A model generated the notes under the pieces. The model was not told where the DNA came from, did not search any database, and saw only the letters and a list, made by a program, of their open reading frames with translations. A stretch of DNA of 64,000 bases from the NCBI GenBank assembly GCA_018398805.1, contig JAGFBZ010002033.1, forward strand, positions 496,001-560,000, written 5' to 3'. This document shows, piece after piece, positions 9,001 to 18,470 of the stretch; position 1 is the first letter of the stretch, and each line of letters opens with the position of its first letter. A program made the translations under genes and the position numbers. Source of the stretch: Hirundichthys speculiger (lineage: Eukaryota > Chordata > Actinopteri > Beloniformes > Exocoetidae).

Positions 9001-9717
9001 AAAACATGTGACCGCTGTACACGCAGAAAAAGCCTTCCTGAGAAAGCTGCGCCCATGGTAACCATAAAAACCACCAGACCCCTGGAGTTAATATGTATGG
9101 ATTTCCTGTCACTAGAACCCGATAGCAGTAACACAAAGGACATACTCGTACTTACCGACCATTTCACCAAATTTGCAATTGCGGTTCCCACCCCAAACCA
9201 GAAAGCGAGGACAGTTGCTAAGTGTTTGTGGGAAAACCTGATGGTCTGTTATGGTATACCAGAGAAGATACACAGTGATCAGGGGCCTGATTTTGAATCC
9301 AGATTGATCAAGGAGCTATGTGAAGTTGCAGGTATTCACAAAATCCGAACAACCCCATACCACCCACGGGGTAACCCTGTAGAGAGATTCAATAGAACGT
9401 TGTTAGGCATGTTAGGAACATTGGAGAACAAACAAAAGTCACACTGGAAAGAGTTTGTAAAACCCTTAGTGCATGCATACAACTGTACACGGAATGAGGT
9501 GACAGGGTTCACTCCGTATGAGTTAATGTTCGGGCGTAAACCCCGCTTACCTGTTGACCTAGCTTATGGGTTGCCCTTGAAAGGAGATCAGCAGAAATCA
9601 CATTCACAGTATGTACAAAATCTCAGATCTCGCTTGGAAGAGAGCTACAAACTGGCTTCTCGAAATGCCCAGAAAGTAGCAGGGAGAAAAACAAGGCTAG
9701 ATTTGATAAGAAAGTGA
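5968..9717 (+). CDS. pol: Pol: protease, reverse transcriptase, RNase H, integrase (C terminus shifted)
   Basis: Reached by -1 frameshifting from gag; there is no suitable ATG at its beginning. Motifs in order: aspartic protease LLDTGSQ (DTGS at about 6166); RT with VLDLKSGYYQI (Asp at 7324) and catalytic VFLDDLIIF (DD at 7516-7521); RNase H with HTDAS (8023), VTDSNPL (8224) and DADALSRR (8353); integrase HHCC zinc finger (His 8902 and 8917, Cys 9007 and 9016) and catalytic core MDFL (Asp 9100), SDQGPDF (Asp 9277), VERFNRT (Glu 9382). The second Asp and the Glu are separated by 34 residues rather than the usual 35. All active-site residues are present. The frame ends at TGA 9715-9717 before the integrase C-terminal domain, which continues in the frame of 9714-10862 after a one-base shift at the A5 run 9687-9691. 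Natural loss, assembly error or programmed shifting are all possible. Confidence 0.93.
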   Translation, partial: LDTVSVTGRTGTVAGQSCPAETEHKQRANHNQSYTKKPVYKLPKGLVGSKCTALVKIDNVDYSCLLDTGSQVTTVSESFYKQNLSNQDIQSLNDLLEVEGAAGQSVPYLGYIEVAVTFPKDFLGCDTEIPTLALVVPDVHPDNQTPVLIGTNTLDVLYERYSDTKTPNYQPGPYGYRAVLHTLELRQKQNRDGNVGFVKMLGKSPVVIPAGHTAVVEGSANVHNPSTEKWVIIEHPTQSPLPGGLCVKSCLITLPSRAPHKVPVVIKNESEQDVTIPPTCVIAELGAFHSILSQHNVSNAFDTENPSKPDLCFNFGDSPISPEWKERITKKMSDMPEVFAHHDLDFGCTDKVKHHIRLHDETPFKHRARPIHSHDIEAVRKHLQELLAAGVIRESESPYSSPIVVVRKRNNDVRLCIDYRKLNLQTVKDSYALPNLEETFSALTGSKWFSVLDLKSGYYQIEVDEADKAKTAFVTPLGFWEFNRMPQGITNAPSTFQRLMEKCVGDMNLKEVLVFLDDLIIFSQSLEEHESRLMRVLTRLKEYGLKLSPEKCKFFQTSVRYLGHVVSENGVETDSEKIEALKTWPIPKNLKELRSFLGFSGYYRRFIKDYAAIVRPLNDLTRGYPPLRKNTKVKVKSDQYHDPRHPFESRWTCECQRAFETIIDKLTTAPVLGFADPTKPYILHTDASTTGLGAALYQEQEGKLRAIAFASRGLSQSESRYPAHKLEFLALKWSVTEKFHDYLYGCDFTVVTDSNPLTYILTSARLDATGYRWLAALSNFSFKLQYRAGKQNQDADALSRRPHGELVEDAQSKKEQERIARFTQRHLADTETREVVNQDAVKAICESHLVEVADDSCSSDGGIALIESLTVSMDAIPESFVAEDRHGLAVIPSLSHSELKEKQRADSTIREVIAQIELGEKPPPTVRTELPELPLLLRELNRLELHDEVLYRKRLDGDQVTYQLVLPEVLRASVLQSLHNDMGHMGIDRTLDLVRTRFYWPRLSADVERKVKTCDRCTRRKSLPEKAAPMVTIKTTRPLELICMDFLSLEPDSSNTKDILVLTDHFTKFAIAVPTPNQKARTVAKCLWENLMVCYGIPEKIHSDQGPDFESRLIKELCEVAGIHKIRTTPYHPRGNPVERFNRTLLGMLGTLENKQKSHWKEFVKPLVHAYNCTRNEVTGFTPYELMFGRKPRLPVDLAYGLPLKGDQQKSHSQYVQNLRSRLEESYKLASRNAQKVAGRKTRLDLIRK

Positions 9718-10862
9718 CTTCCTCAGGTCTTGAAATCGGGGACAGGGTCTTAGTAAGAAATGTGCGGCTACGGGGTAAGCACAAACTTGCAGACAAGTGG
9801 GAAGCGGATGTCCATATTGTAGTCAAACGTGCTGGAGACCTCCCAGTCTATACAGTAAGACCAGAAAACAGAGAGGCTCCCACACGTACGTTACATCGTG
9901 ATCTCCTGCTTCCATGTAGTTTCCTTCCCAGTACAGCAGAGGAAGGGCTTCCTCAGCCTAAACCTGTCCATAGGCCGCGGACTCGACAGACAGCATGTGT
10001 CAGTGAAACCGAGGCTGTTGGTTCAAGTGACGAAGAGAACGAACTTGTAGTTCACTGGTTTCATGAACCCCCTTGTCACAACCCCACCAGATTTACTGCT
10101 TTCCCTGACAATCCAAACTCTGGGAGAGAGCAAACTGATCAGACAACTCCTGATGTTCCTCTGAATCCTGACTCTCTGCCAGAACCTACCTCTGTCCATC
10201 AGTCAGTTGACGCACCATACTTACCTGAAATCCCAGACACTGAAGAACAGGACGTGACGAATCCAGCTGATGCAAATGACCCAGATGGGGTAATAACAAA
10301 TGGGAACGAGTCTCTTGTTGATCACTTACCTCAGAATAACCTACCTGATGGAGAGAATGTCTTAGCTGAACCTGAAAATACAAATCTGACAAAAACACCT
10401 GGTGAACCTGTCGATGTCTTAAACACATCCTCTAATGAACCATGTTCCACGTCTGATATATCAGGAGGTGACGAGAGACATCCACGACCAAGTGGTGTAT
10501 CTGAAGAGATGGAAATCAGAGAGCCCAGAATTGCTAATATGGACACAAGCAATGACCTATTGGAGAATCAACATGATACTGACAACCAGGATGATGAAAG
10601 CTTACTTCGCCGATCCCAAAGGCACAGGCAGAAACCTAAGAGATTTCATTATCCGCAGATAGGCAACCCACTAATCTCTATTGCACAAGCCCTTTTTCAA
10701 GGTCTAACTGTAGCTTATACTGATGTTTTAAGTGAGATTAGTGGTCCTGAATCAGTTCCTGGTCATTCACTCCCCGTAGTGACTACTCAGCCTAGTTGTA
10801 CATGCAACGGGACGTACATGGGTTCAAGAGGGGAGGGTGTAACCCAGGTCACAAAGGGTTAA
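9714..10862 (+). pseudogene. Pol C-terminal part, out of frame: integrase GPY/F-type domain and acidic tail
   Basis: This frame holds what normally follows the integrase core. GDRVLVRN, DKWEADVHIVVKR, PVYTVRPE and RTLHRDLLLPC form the integrase C-terminal (GPY/F-like) domain of gypsy elements. A serine-, proline- and acid-rich tail of roughly 250 residues follows, with a basic patch RRSQRHRQKPKRFHYP near its end, a feature I also associate with other fish Ty3/gypsy Pol proteins. The frame lacks a credible own start (GTG at 9714) and overlaps the pol stop by 4 bases, so it is best read as pol separated by a single-base indel. It runs across the purine tract and stops at TAA 10860-10862 inside the 3' LTR. 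No signal peptide or membrane segment is seen, so it is not an envelope gene. Confidence 0.8.
10826..10837 (+). promoter_or_regulatory. Polypurine tract
   Basis: AAGAGGGGAGGG lies immediately before the TGT of the 3' LTR, the position where the plus-strand DNA primer is made during reverse transcription. It is also coding within the pol tail frame. Confidence 0.85.
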
Positions 10863-12011
10863 CAGCTGAAGTGCCTCAGCCAATCAGAGCTCAGCTCCGC
10901 CGTTACGCAGGCAGACTAGAGAGTAACATTAGGCAGACGCTAGTCAGGCACTGCGTGAAGCAGAGAGAAGCTGCTGTGAACGGTAAATATAACAGATAAA
11001 ACAGTTAAAAAATGTAACATAACGTTGTCAAAACTAACAGTTGTTGTTTATGTGTGTTTATGAGGGCCCTGCTCAGAAACCTGCCGAACTCCTAAGAAAC
11101 TCCTGAATTGGTCAGGTAATAGCTTTTTGTGAAGATTTGAAGTTGATGGCGTTAGTGGCTAAACACAAGATGAGTCCATGAGAGCCTTGGATTAAAGTAG
11201 CCCAAAAAACAAATGGAAAGAAAGTCCAAATGACCCAAGAAACAATGCCATCCATTAACCCCCTCCTGCCACCGTGGTAGGATAAGCATCACATACAGCA
11301 CAAAACCCGCCTCTTTCGCTCAGCGCTACTTGCACCACCCAGACTTTGACTTAATTTTATTTTGACTTGACTTTTGACTTAAAGACGTCTTCTTCATTCC
11401 TGGAACTCAATCCCGGGTGCCTGTGGAAAGACTGAGTCAGTAAGATCACTGAAAACAGTGAAAGGACTGAGAATTTACACTGTGCGTATATTATTGTGAT
11501 GTGGTTATGGATAATTTTGTCACTGATGTTACAGTGAATAGTGAACTGTTCCTAGATTGAAGTGAGTTGTGAAGTGATAATATTGAACAGGGTATTGTTT
11601 TAATACTGTTACTTACCTGAATTTGGATCCAAATTTTGAGAATTGAGATTTTGAATTACATAAGGGTGCACCCGATCTGGCGTACCAGCCAGAGATGAGT
11701 TTATTGATAAGAATTCTCTCTTTTGATATCAATCTACCATTTTATTTTGATTTTGTTGATACAATGTGCAATATTGATTGTCACTGAAAAGATTTACTTT
11801 GTATTTTTATACTTTTATTTTGTTATCTGCAGAAAAAAATACAAGGTACCAGTTTCTAACTTTTGGTCTTGTGTGCTCATTTAACTTTGCAAATATCCCT
11901 ATCTGCCTCCTGTTCGAATCCGGTGTCTTCTGATTCTAGCCTAGTATAATTAAGACATTTAAGAGTCATTTATTACATTACTACTAGTAGTGTTAGGAGC
12001 TGTGTGCTACA
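10838..12011 (+). repeat. 3' LTR (1174 bp)
   Basis: Partner of the 5' LTR. It carries additional sequence at 10982-11060 and small insertions up to about 11250 that the 5' copy lacks. Its first 25 bases also encode the last residues and stop codon (10860-10862) of the pol tail frame. It should supply the polyadenylation signal of the element. Confidence 0.93.
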
Positions 12012-12015
12012 CAGT
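12012..12015. repeat. Target-site duplication CAGT (right copy)
   Basis: It matches 3143-3146. Removing one copy restores the frame of the interrupted L2 LINE, an independent check of the boundaries. Confidence 0.75.
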
Positions 12016-12110
12016 GACACCATTAATCCACAGGCCCACGTTCTCCTGCTGTCACACAAACACACTCTACACAGACCAGCCTCATGACCCTCCTCCAAGG
12101 CCTCAGCCCC
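12012..12110 (-). mobile_element. L2-type LINE fragment, part 2
   Basis: With one copy of the CAGT duplication removed, the minus-strand frame runs from this segment into the fragment at 2880-3146. It supplies the stretch CVTAGERGPVD just upstream of the CIKQISVW motif, as expected for an L2 RT. Both pieces are therefore one LINE copy cut by the LTR retrotransposon. The far end is degraded and its limit uncertain. Confidence 0.55.
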
Positions 12111-12850
12111 ACACTGCTCATCAAAATATATCATCAAAATATCACTTTTTATATCGTATTTTACTACTCCAAGGGACTTCCTGTCTTCCGTATACTTGAT
12201 TTCACTTCACACAAAAGTGAAATCTGAGACAACTGAACTAACATTTCTCGCCACTGATTTGTAAAACAAATACTCAATAAATCTTTAAAATCATTACGTT
12301 TTCTTATCAATGAAAGGTTGGTGTCTCAACTTAGAATCAAACAGCAGACAGAAACCATACCACCGTCCAGGTGCACAACATGCTGCTCAAGAACACTGAG
12401 CCCCGTCGCTCCTGTCTATACTGTACAAACACAAAAAGCACAGGTGTCAGTCAATGGGTAGTCACGCACACACACTCATGCATTCACATAAACAATCCAT
12501 TTTAGACCACTCATCATCAGTGCCCCAAGAAGAGACACATGAGGATAAGAACATCTGAAACATTTACATTGTTCAGAAGAAAAATCACAGTGACATAATG
12601 ACATAAATAAACATGACAATAATGACATGGCATAAACACAAATTGTATGAGGTGCGTTTCTGTGTTTCCCCCAGCCCCGACCATTCATGTCCACAGTTCC
12701 ATCCTCCACTGGTCAGGGTCGAAATATTCAACAGAATTAGTGGTCAGAATGATAATATTGAGGTCACGTGTAATTTCCAGGAGAAAAAAAATTAGAGATT
12801 TCTAACATGCAAATCAGTTCCTGAAACCATTACCAACAGCTAGACAATAA
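12111..12850. other. Intergenic sequence, nothing recognised
   Basis: Only short fortuitous ORFs are seen. There is no repeat boundary or coding pattern that I can support. Confidence 0.4.
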
Positions 12851-12857
12851 AAAAATA

Positions 12858-12916
12858 ATTCATCCATCCATCCATCCATTATCTATACCTGCTTAATCCT
12901 CTGCAGGGTCACGGGG
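12858..12916 (+). repeat. Fragment of a common teleost dispersed repeat
   Basis: A short (CATC)n run followed by a stretch like ATCTATACCTGCTTAATCC and CAGGGTCACGG matches the head of a very common fish repeat (settlement phrase: village-of TAC-GCTTATCC then AGGGTCACGG). It abuts a hAT-like terminus. Confidence 0.5.
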
Positions 12917-13002
12917 AAACTGTACCGAATCCATACCCAAACTGTGACACAAAAACTGCAGTACGGACCGTACCGTGAGCCACCTGTACCGTTGCACCCC
13001 TA
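12917..13002 (-). mobile_element. hAT-like terminal fragment
   Basis: The segment ends CGTTGCACCCCTA. Its reverse complement starts TAGGGGTGCAACGGTAC and continues AGGTGGCTCACGGTACGG, a hAT-type terminus. The same sequence occurs in the opposite orientation at 39227-39303. Only one end is present here and there is no transposase. Confidence 0.6.
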
Positions 13003-13902
13003 GTCCCTGTGACCTCTAGACCTCAAAGTGGCAATTTTACCATAACAAGAGCAAAATGGGTCTGGATGCCCTGACCTCCAGATCATCGTGCAGCCTTAAA
13101 TGAACTCGCACGGTGTGTCGCTTCTGCAGTCAATCTAATGAATGGGAGACTGAGCCTCAAAAGAATCGAGTTCTTCTTTATCCTCTTGAACTGTACATCC
13201 CTCAGAGAAACAAAAGGGCATAAACTTGCAGGAATTATGCAGAAAAGTCAATCACATTCTCACTTTCTTGTGCCTTGTTTGTTGTACATATTCTATGTTT
13301 TTTTTTTTTTTGTAAATAAACAGAATTAATCCATTAAATACAGATTCTTTATTACCCGTTAAGCAGTTTGGACTTAATCCAAACAACTCTCCATTTCAGT
13401 TCTCCCCCACATCAAGTGAAAATTAGAACAGGATTTCTGTGTTGTAAGCAGTAGGCTAAATATATTGGATCAGCCTTGAAAAATGCTCTTTTCCAGTATT
13501 GAAAATATGGCTCAGTGTGCAATGTCTCACTATTTTCAAATGGTATCAAAAACAAGCCATGAGCTTAATTAGGATTAGGGAAGGTATTATATTTTATTGT
13601 CATTGCAAAAATAGAATGACGCATTTTACATTTAGCTGTGTTAATCAGAGGATAAGTATTTATAACACTGAGACAAATTCGGATTGGAACACTGAGTTGT
13701 TCAAAACACTCTTGCGGTCTTCCAGTCTTTTCTTTCTTTTTCTTTCTTTTTTTTTTTTAATCTGGGGTTAGGCTTGAAGTGACTTGTTCTTCCTCTTTTG
13801 GTCTGTTTTTGCATTCCTGTCATATTTTGTGCATATGTAGAGGAGCAGAAAAGAGGAACAGTATGTCACAACAGATATGGTTTCCATATGTTCATTCTAT
13901 AT

Positions 13903-13938
<36 letters not shown>

Positions 13939-16900
13939 GTGAGTGCATGTCTTTGCAAGAGAATAATTATAGAGATCAGAACCAGTCCAGCTGTAGTCCA
14001 TGTGGTGGGTGTCTACTTCTTGCAGAACTTACCAGCCTTTTAACGAATTATAAATATGTGCTGGTGAAAGGGGGTGGACTCTTCTCTTTTATGACCTAAT
14101 TTCAACACGTGGCTCATGAATTTTTGAGCTTATTCTGTGTTTTGGGGGTTTTCAGAGTTGACTTATACTTTTCCACAGGCCAACAAAAATGGTCCCTGAT
14201 ATTGTCAAATGCTGACATTTTATAACAGATGGTGTTTTAAAGATGTATTTAATTCAGTTTTCCAAACAACAAAACCGTGCTTTGTAGCTGATGTGAATTC
14301 AGCTGGAGCCTCTGCAGTCATCTCCACCGATCTTAAATATAGACGTTATTAACATTTAGGAGTGCTAATTTCATTATTTCTCTGTTTGATTTATCAGCAG
14401 AGGAAGTGTAAACACCCAGTGACACGTCATAAAAGCAATCAACATAAACGCAGCTTAATCAGAACACCTGTGTTGCATAAATACTGAAATTAATAATCGT
14501 GGATGAAGACTGAGGCTGCTCAAGATTGCGTTTACTGTCTTGTAAATCTTAAACTTAACAACCCTCTGCCTGTTATCTGTTATCTTAGTGGGCTCATGCT
14601 ACAAAGAAGAAAAAAAAATCTCCCTCCGAGGTTTGAGATTTGAGAATAAATGTACAGATACTGTAATTCTTGAATTACTGCTGATTTAAAACAGAAATCC
14701 TCAACTGGGTTTCATTTTACTTCTCCTTTTCTCCTGTTTTGTTGCCTCAGTCTTCATACCATCTACTGCAACCTGCTTTTCTGCCACCTTTCCCTCTATC
14801 TGGTCTCTCATTCATCTTTCTCTGTTATGGCTGATGTTCTCATTTGTCAGCTGGCCACCTCCTGAGTTCACCCAGATACCCTTAATCCATTACCCTTTGA
14901 CCTCGGACCCCTGACTCTGGGGCAGAGAGCACCCAGAATACCCACCAATGCTACTGGTTTTACATTCACCTGAGGCTCCCATGAATGATCATGTATTTGC
15001 ATGTGTGAAAGATTACACAACATAAGGATTTTACATGCATAAATGGGAAATTTCATTTTTTCCAGCATCCTCACTGCAGATAAAACACGTGAAAAAAATG
15101 TTCTGGTTTTCTTCATTTCAAATAACTTTAAGCCTTTCTGTCTCTCAAACAAAGCAGTGGTTAAAGACAACCCTGTGCACTATTTTGTTTTTACATAGAA
15201 CATTACATAGTCATTGTAAAGTGGGCTCACCAGACTGTTCACAACACCTTCAGTGTACAAGGCATTTCAATGATATAACTTCCTGTGAGCCTCATTAGTT
15301 GATATCACAGACTGAGGCATCTATATAATGATTAACACTGTCTGACATCCTGCACATTGCTATCAACTCTGCTTTTGATTAGGCCACTGCACAAGCCATA
15401 ACATTCGCACTACATTAATACATTAATGCTGGATCGGTGAAGGCTCTTCCTCTCCTTGTGTCACTGTAACACCAATGTCGCACCAATCTTGTCAGAATTA
15501 GGTGGTTCACATGTGACTGTGGGAGCCTTGACCCTGAACCCCTCATATGCAGGGGAGAGAAGAAAGGTTTCCATTCAATTACCAGGCCTTTCTGACCTCT
15601 TGCACTCAGCAGAGCTGGTAATGCACCTACAATATTCTTAGATGTGGGGCTGTGTGCACACGGGCAGCTATGCTATCATACCTCTCATTCTTCTGAAAGC
15701 AAGACATACCTATGAGGGATTATCCCACCTCGTGAGCAGCAATGTGACTAAAAGTTCTTTTGTTTGATTGATAGAAATGCAAGTAACACGGTGTTTAAAA
15801 AAAAAAAAAAAAAAAGAAACACCAAAACTGATAAAAATGCATCTGGTGTTGCAGCATACTGGTAATCTTAAGGAATATCTTTCTGTGAATTACCATGCTT
15901 TGCTATTTAATAAGCATTTTTGATGTAGGAAAATGAATTTTCAGCCCTGACTAAATTCACATTGCAGTAACAAGTTGTTTAAACACCAGTTCCTCCCATA
16001 CTGCAGTTAAATGAGTGAATCCTAACATTTATGCTTATGCATAAATCCAGTTGCTCCCTCATCTTTTTTTTTTTCCCTTTTTACTTTAAAATTTGTCAAA
16101 TTTAAAAAGAACAAATTTGCATTATATTGAAAATTGCTTTTTTGGAAATTTGAGGACCCCTGCAGGACATTTGAGTATATCTCTGCACAATTCATCAAAA
16201 TACAATTTGTGTCACACATTGCGACATGGAAAATTGACAGTTTGTGGTGTGGTGAAAGGTTGATGGGTCATCTTTTGTTCTTTCAATTATGCTTTTAACA
16301 TTGATGTGTAATTTTATAAGGATAACATTAGGTACCTTTGCACTTTGCCGTCTTTCATGCTTTTCTGTCTTTTCTGAGCAATAAATACTGTCCAGATGTC
16401 TTTAGAGTGATGCTTGGCTTTGCCAAAATGTCAAATGATGATGTTCATGCACCCTGAAGTAATCGTTGAAGGCAGTTTTGGTAAGCTTTCCATGTAACTT
16501 CTATCAGTCTCTTACCTGCGTTTATTTAGTGTCAGTATTTGAACAAGATGGTTTGTGAGTACAGTGTCAGTGTATGGAGTTTATACACAGATATAATATT
16601 TTCAACCAAGATGTAAACCTGTAATTCTTCCAAATAAAACAAACATGAATGCAATTTTATATCTGGCTAAGTGGATTTTTACTGTATCTATTAAAAAAGT
16701 AGTGTTGTAGTTTGTGTCAGAGGTTATCCGGCCATCCCCAAAAACTATTTTGGTATTTTAAAATAAAGGTGACACAGTGGAACTCAAAAATAAATCCCTT
16801 TATGATGAACATGAAACTAACGGTAAACATTTTCAGAGTCAGTAACCTCATGAGGCTGCTCTTTGAGGTTTTTGCAGACTCATGCAAATTGAAAAGAAAT

Positions 16901-17480
16901 CCCCACCCAGAGGAGCTCTGTGAACAATTAGTCCAACCATCAAAAGCACAGTCAGCGTCACATTTTGAGATTCAATCAAAAGGTGGAAGAAACTCCAGCG
17001 TAGTGGTCAGATGAACCTGGAAACTCTTGGCATGTCACACACAGTGCAGGATGAGGCGAGGAAGCAGACGTGCTGACCCAGGAATCTCCTACAGCAGCTT
17101 ACAGACCTGCAGTTTGTAACATATCTGAAAGACAGAGAAGTTATTCCTCCTCATTACACAAATGTCTCTTGTGCAATTTTACTTTAATGGATTTCGTTAG
17201 ACAACTTCTGACCTCTCACCACATTTTTTGTTTTTTTGTTTTGGTTTTGTATAAGTGCGCATGTGTGTTTTGTGTGCATGACAGGGTTTGTTATGACACA
17301 CATAACAAAAACTGTTATCAGTTTTTATAATGAAGTGTCACAAAGGGAGAGTGCATTTTGTTCCCTTCCACAGTCTGAAATATACACAAAAAGCTGTTGC
17401 AACATTCAACATCAATATCCAAATACGTTCAGCTATAAACATCAGCCAACACATAACTTGCAGTGTCGGATAGTCTAGAT
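13003..17480. other. Intergenic sequence with simple repeats
   Basis: No coding region is supported. It contains homopolymer runs such as T at 13903-13936 and A at 15798-15815, and otherwise AT-rich unique-looking DNA. The target duplication GTCTAGAT (17473-17480) closes the stretch. Confidence 0.4.
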
Positions 17481-17871
17481 CAGCCATTCCCAAACTTCAC
17501 AATACCCAATCACAAGGCCCAATTTGAAATGTGAAAAATCTCTGCAGCCCATGCAAACCCTTAAACGCCACTTTGATCAACATACAAGACTAAAAGCTAC
17601 ATTCCAATATTAATATAAGGGGTTAACAAATAAGGTGATACTGTCATATTGCAAGTTAAGATGACAGTAGAATAACACTTAATTAGTTCGTTTTATGATC
17701 TCTAAAATTTCTCAAATCATGTAATAAATATTTTACAGTAATAAAAGCATATTTTAAAAAAAAATCGAGGATTTAAAACACATTTGTTTATCTTTAATGA
17801 CCTCTCACGGCCCACCTGCAGTACCGCGACGGCCCACCAGGGGGCCGCGGCCCACACTTTGGGAATCACTG
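17481..17871. mobile_element. Non-autonomous hAT (Charlie-like) element, 391 bp
   Basis: It is bounded by CAGCCATTCCCAAACTT and the imperfect inverted AAGTGTGGGAATCACTG form at the right end, and flanked on both sides by the exact 8-bp duplication GTCTAGAT (17473-17480 and 17872-17879). An 8-bp duplication and CAG...CTG termini are hAT hallmarks. The right end has the CCAGGGGGCCGCGGCCCAC motif typical of such elements in fishes. It has no coding capacity. Confidence 0.8.
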
Positions 17872-17879
17872 GTCTAGAT

Positions 17880-18299
17880 AATTGTCCGTTAAGTCATTCT
17901 GCATGCTGCAGTCAATGTGAATTTGACATAGCCATGTAGTTCACAAAGTTTACACACAAAAACCCATCAATCGGCTGTTTAACCTGCAGCTGAAGCTGAA
18001 CTTGATGCCAGTTGTTGTGCCATGAAAATAATTTCAATCATTAGCCTTCTCTATTCATGGATGTTTGCTTAAACCTGATACAGGGAAGTTTTAAGAGGAA
18101 TCTGAGGCCATTTTCAAAACAGCGTACTACACAAAGGCATAATGACTTTGTGCGGTACACAGTACAGAGTCTGCAGGATGAGGACAGATCCCCAACCTGC
18201 AGCATGCTAAAAATTCTCAGTTCATGTATTACTTTAATGCAGTATGACGCAACAGCAAAAGCCAGTCGCAGCGGCTGTGTCACTGCCTTCAATTTTAAG
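17880..18299. other. Intergenic sequence, nothing recognised
   Basis: Short ORFs on both strands at 18041-18308 mirror each other and have no recognisable motif. Confidence 0.35.
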
Positions 18300-18470
18300 G
18301 TAAGATAAGATATTCCTTTATTTGTCCCACAATGGGGAAATTTACATCGTTACAGCAGCAAATGGAAATAGCAATAAAAAAGAATATGGACAACAAGAAA
18401 ATAAGATAAAAACAATAAAAACAATATCCTCAATAGTCTCAACAATAACAATAACCTCAACAGTGGAATA
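18300..18470 (+). repeat. Common teleost dispersed repeat fragment
   Basis: The segment around CTTTATTTGTCCCACAATG and GGGGAAATTTACATCG, followed by A-rich CAATAA-type repeats, is a widespread repeat in fish genomes. I cannot give its exact class. Confidence 0.5.

Larger units (their letters stand above)
3147..12011 (+). mobile_element. Full-length Ty3/gypsy-class LTR retrotransposon with PNMA-type Gag
   Basis: An 8.87-kb element bounded by two long LTRs (3147-4231 and 10838-12011), each TGTAACCC...GCTACA, and flanked by the 4-bp duplication CAGT (3143-3146 and 12012-12015). Between the LTRs lie a short leader, gag, a -1 frameshift signal, pol in the order protease, RT, RNase H, integrase (the Ty3/gypsy order), and a purine tract abutting the 3' LTR. 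No envelope gene is present. Gag is intact; pol is interrupted once near its end at 9687-9691. Near-identity of much of the LTR pair suggests recent insertion. It sits inside an L2 LINE, about 15 kb upstream of the ADAMTS gene and in the same orientation. Confidence 0.95.

Noticed and set aside
9714..10862. A separate third gene (for example an envelope) after pol
   Set aside because: It starts with the integrase C-terminal domain, has no signal peptide or membrane segment, and overlaps pol at a one-base shift. It is the end of pol.
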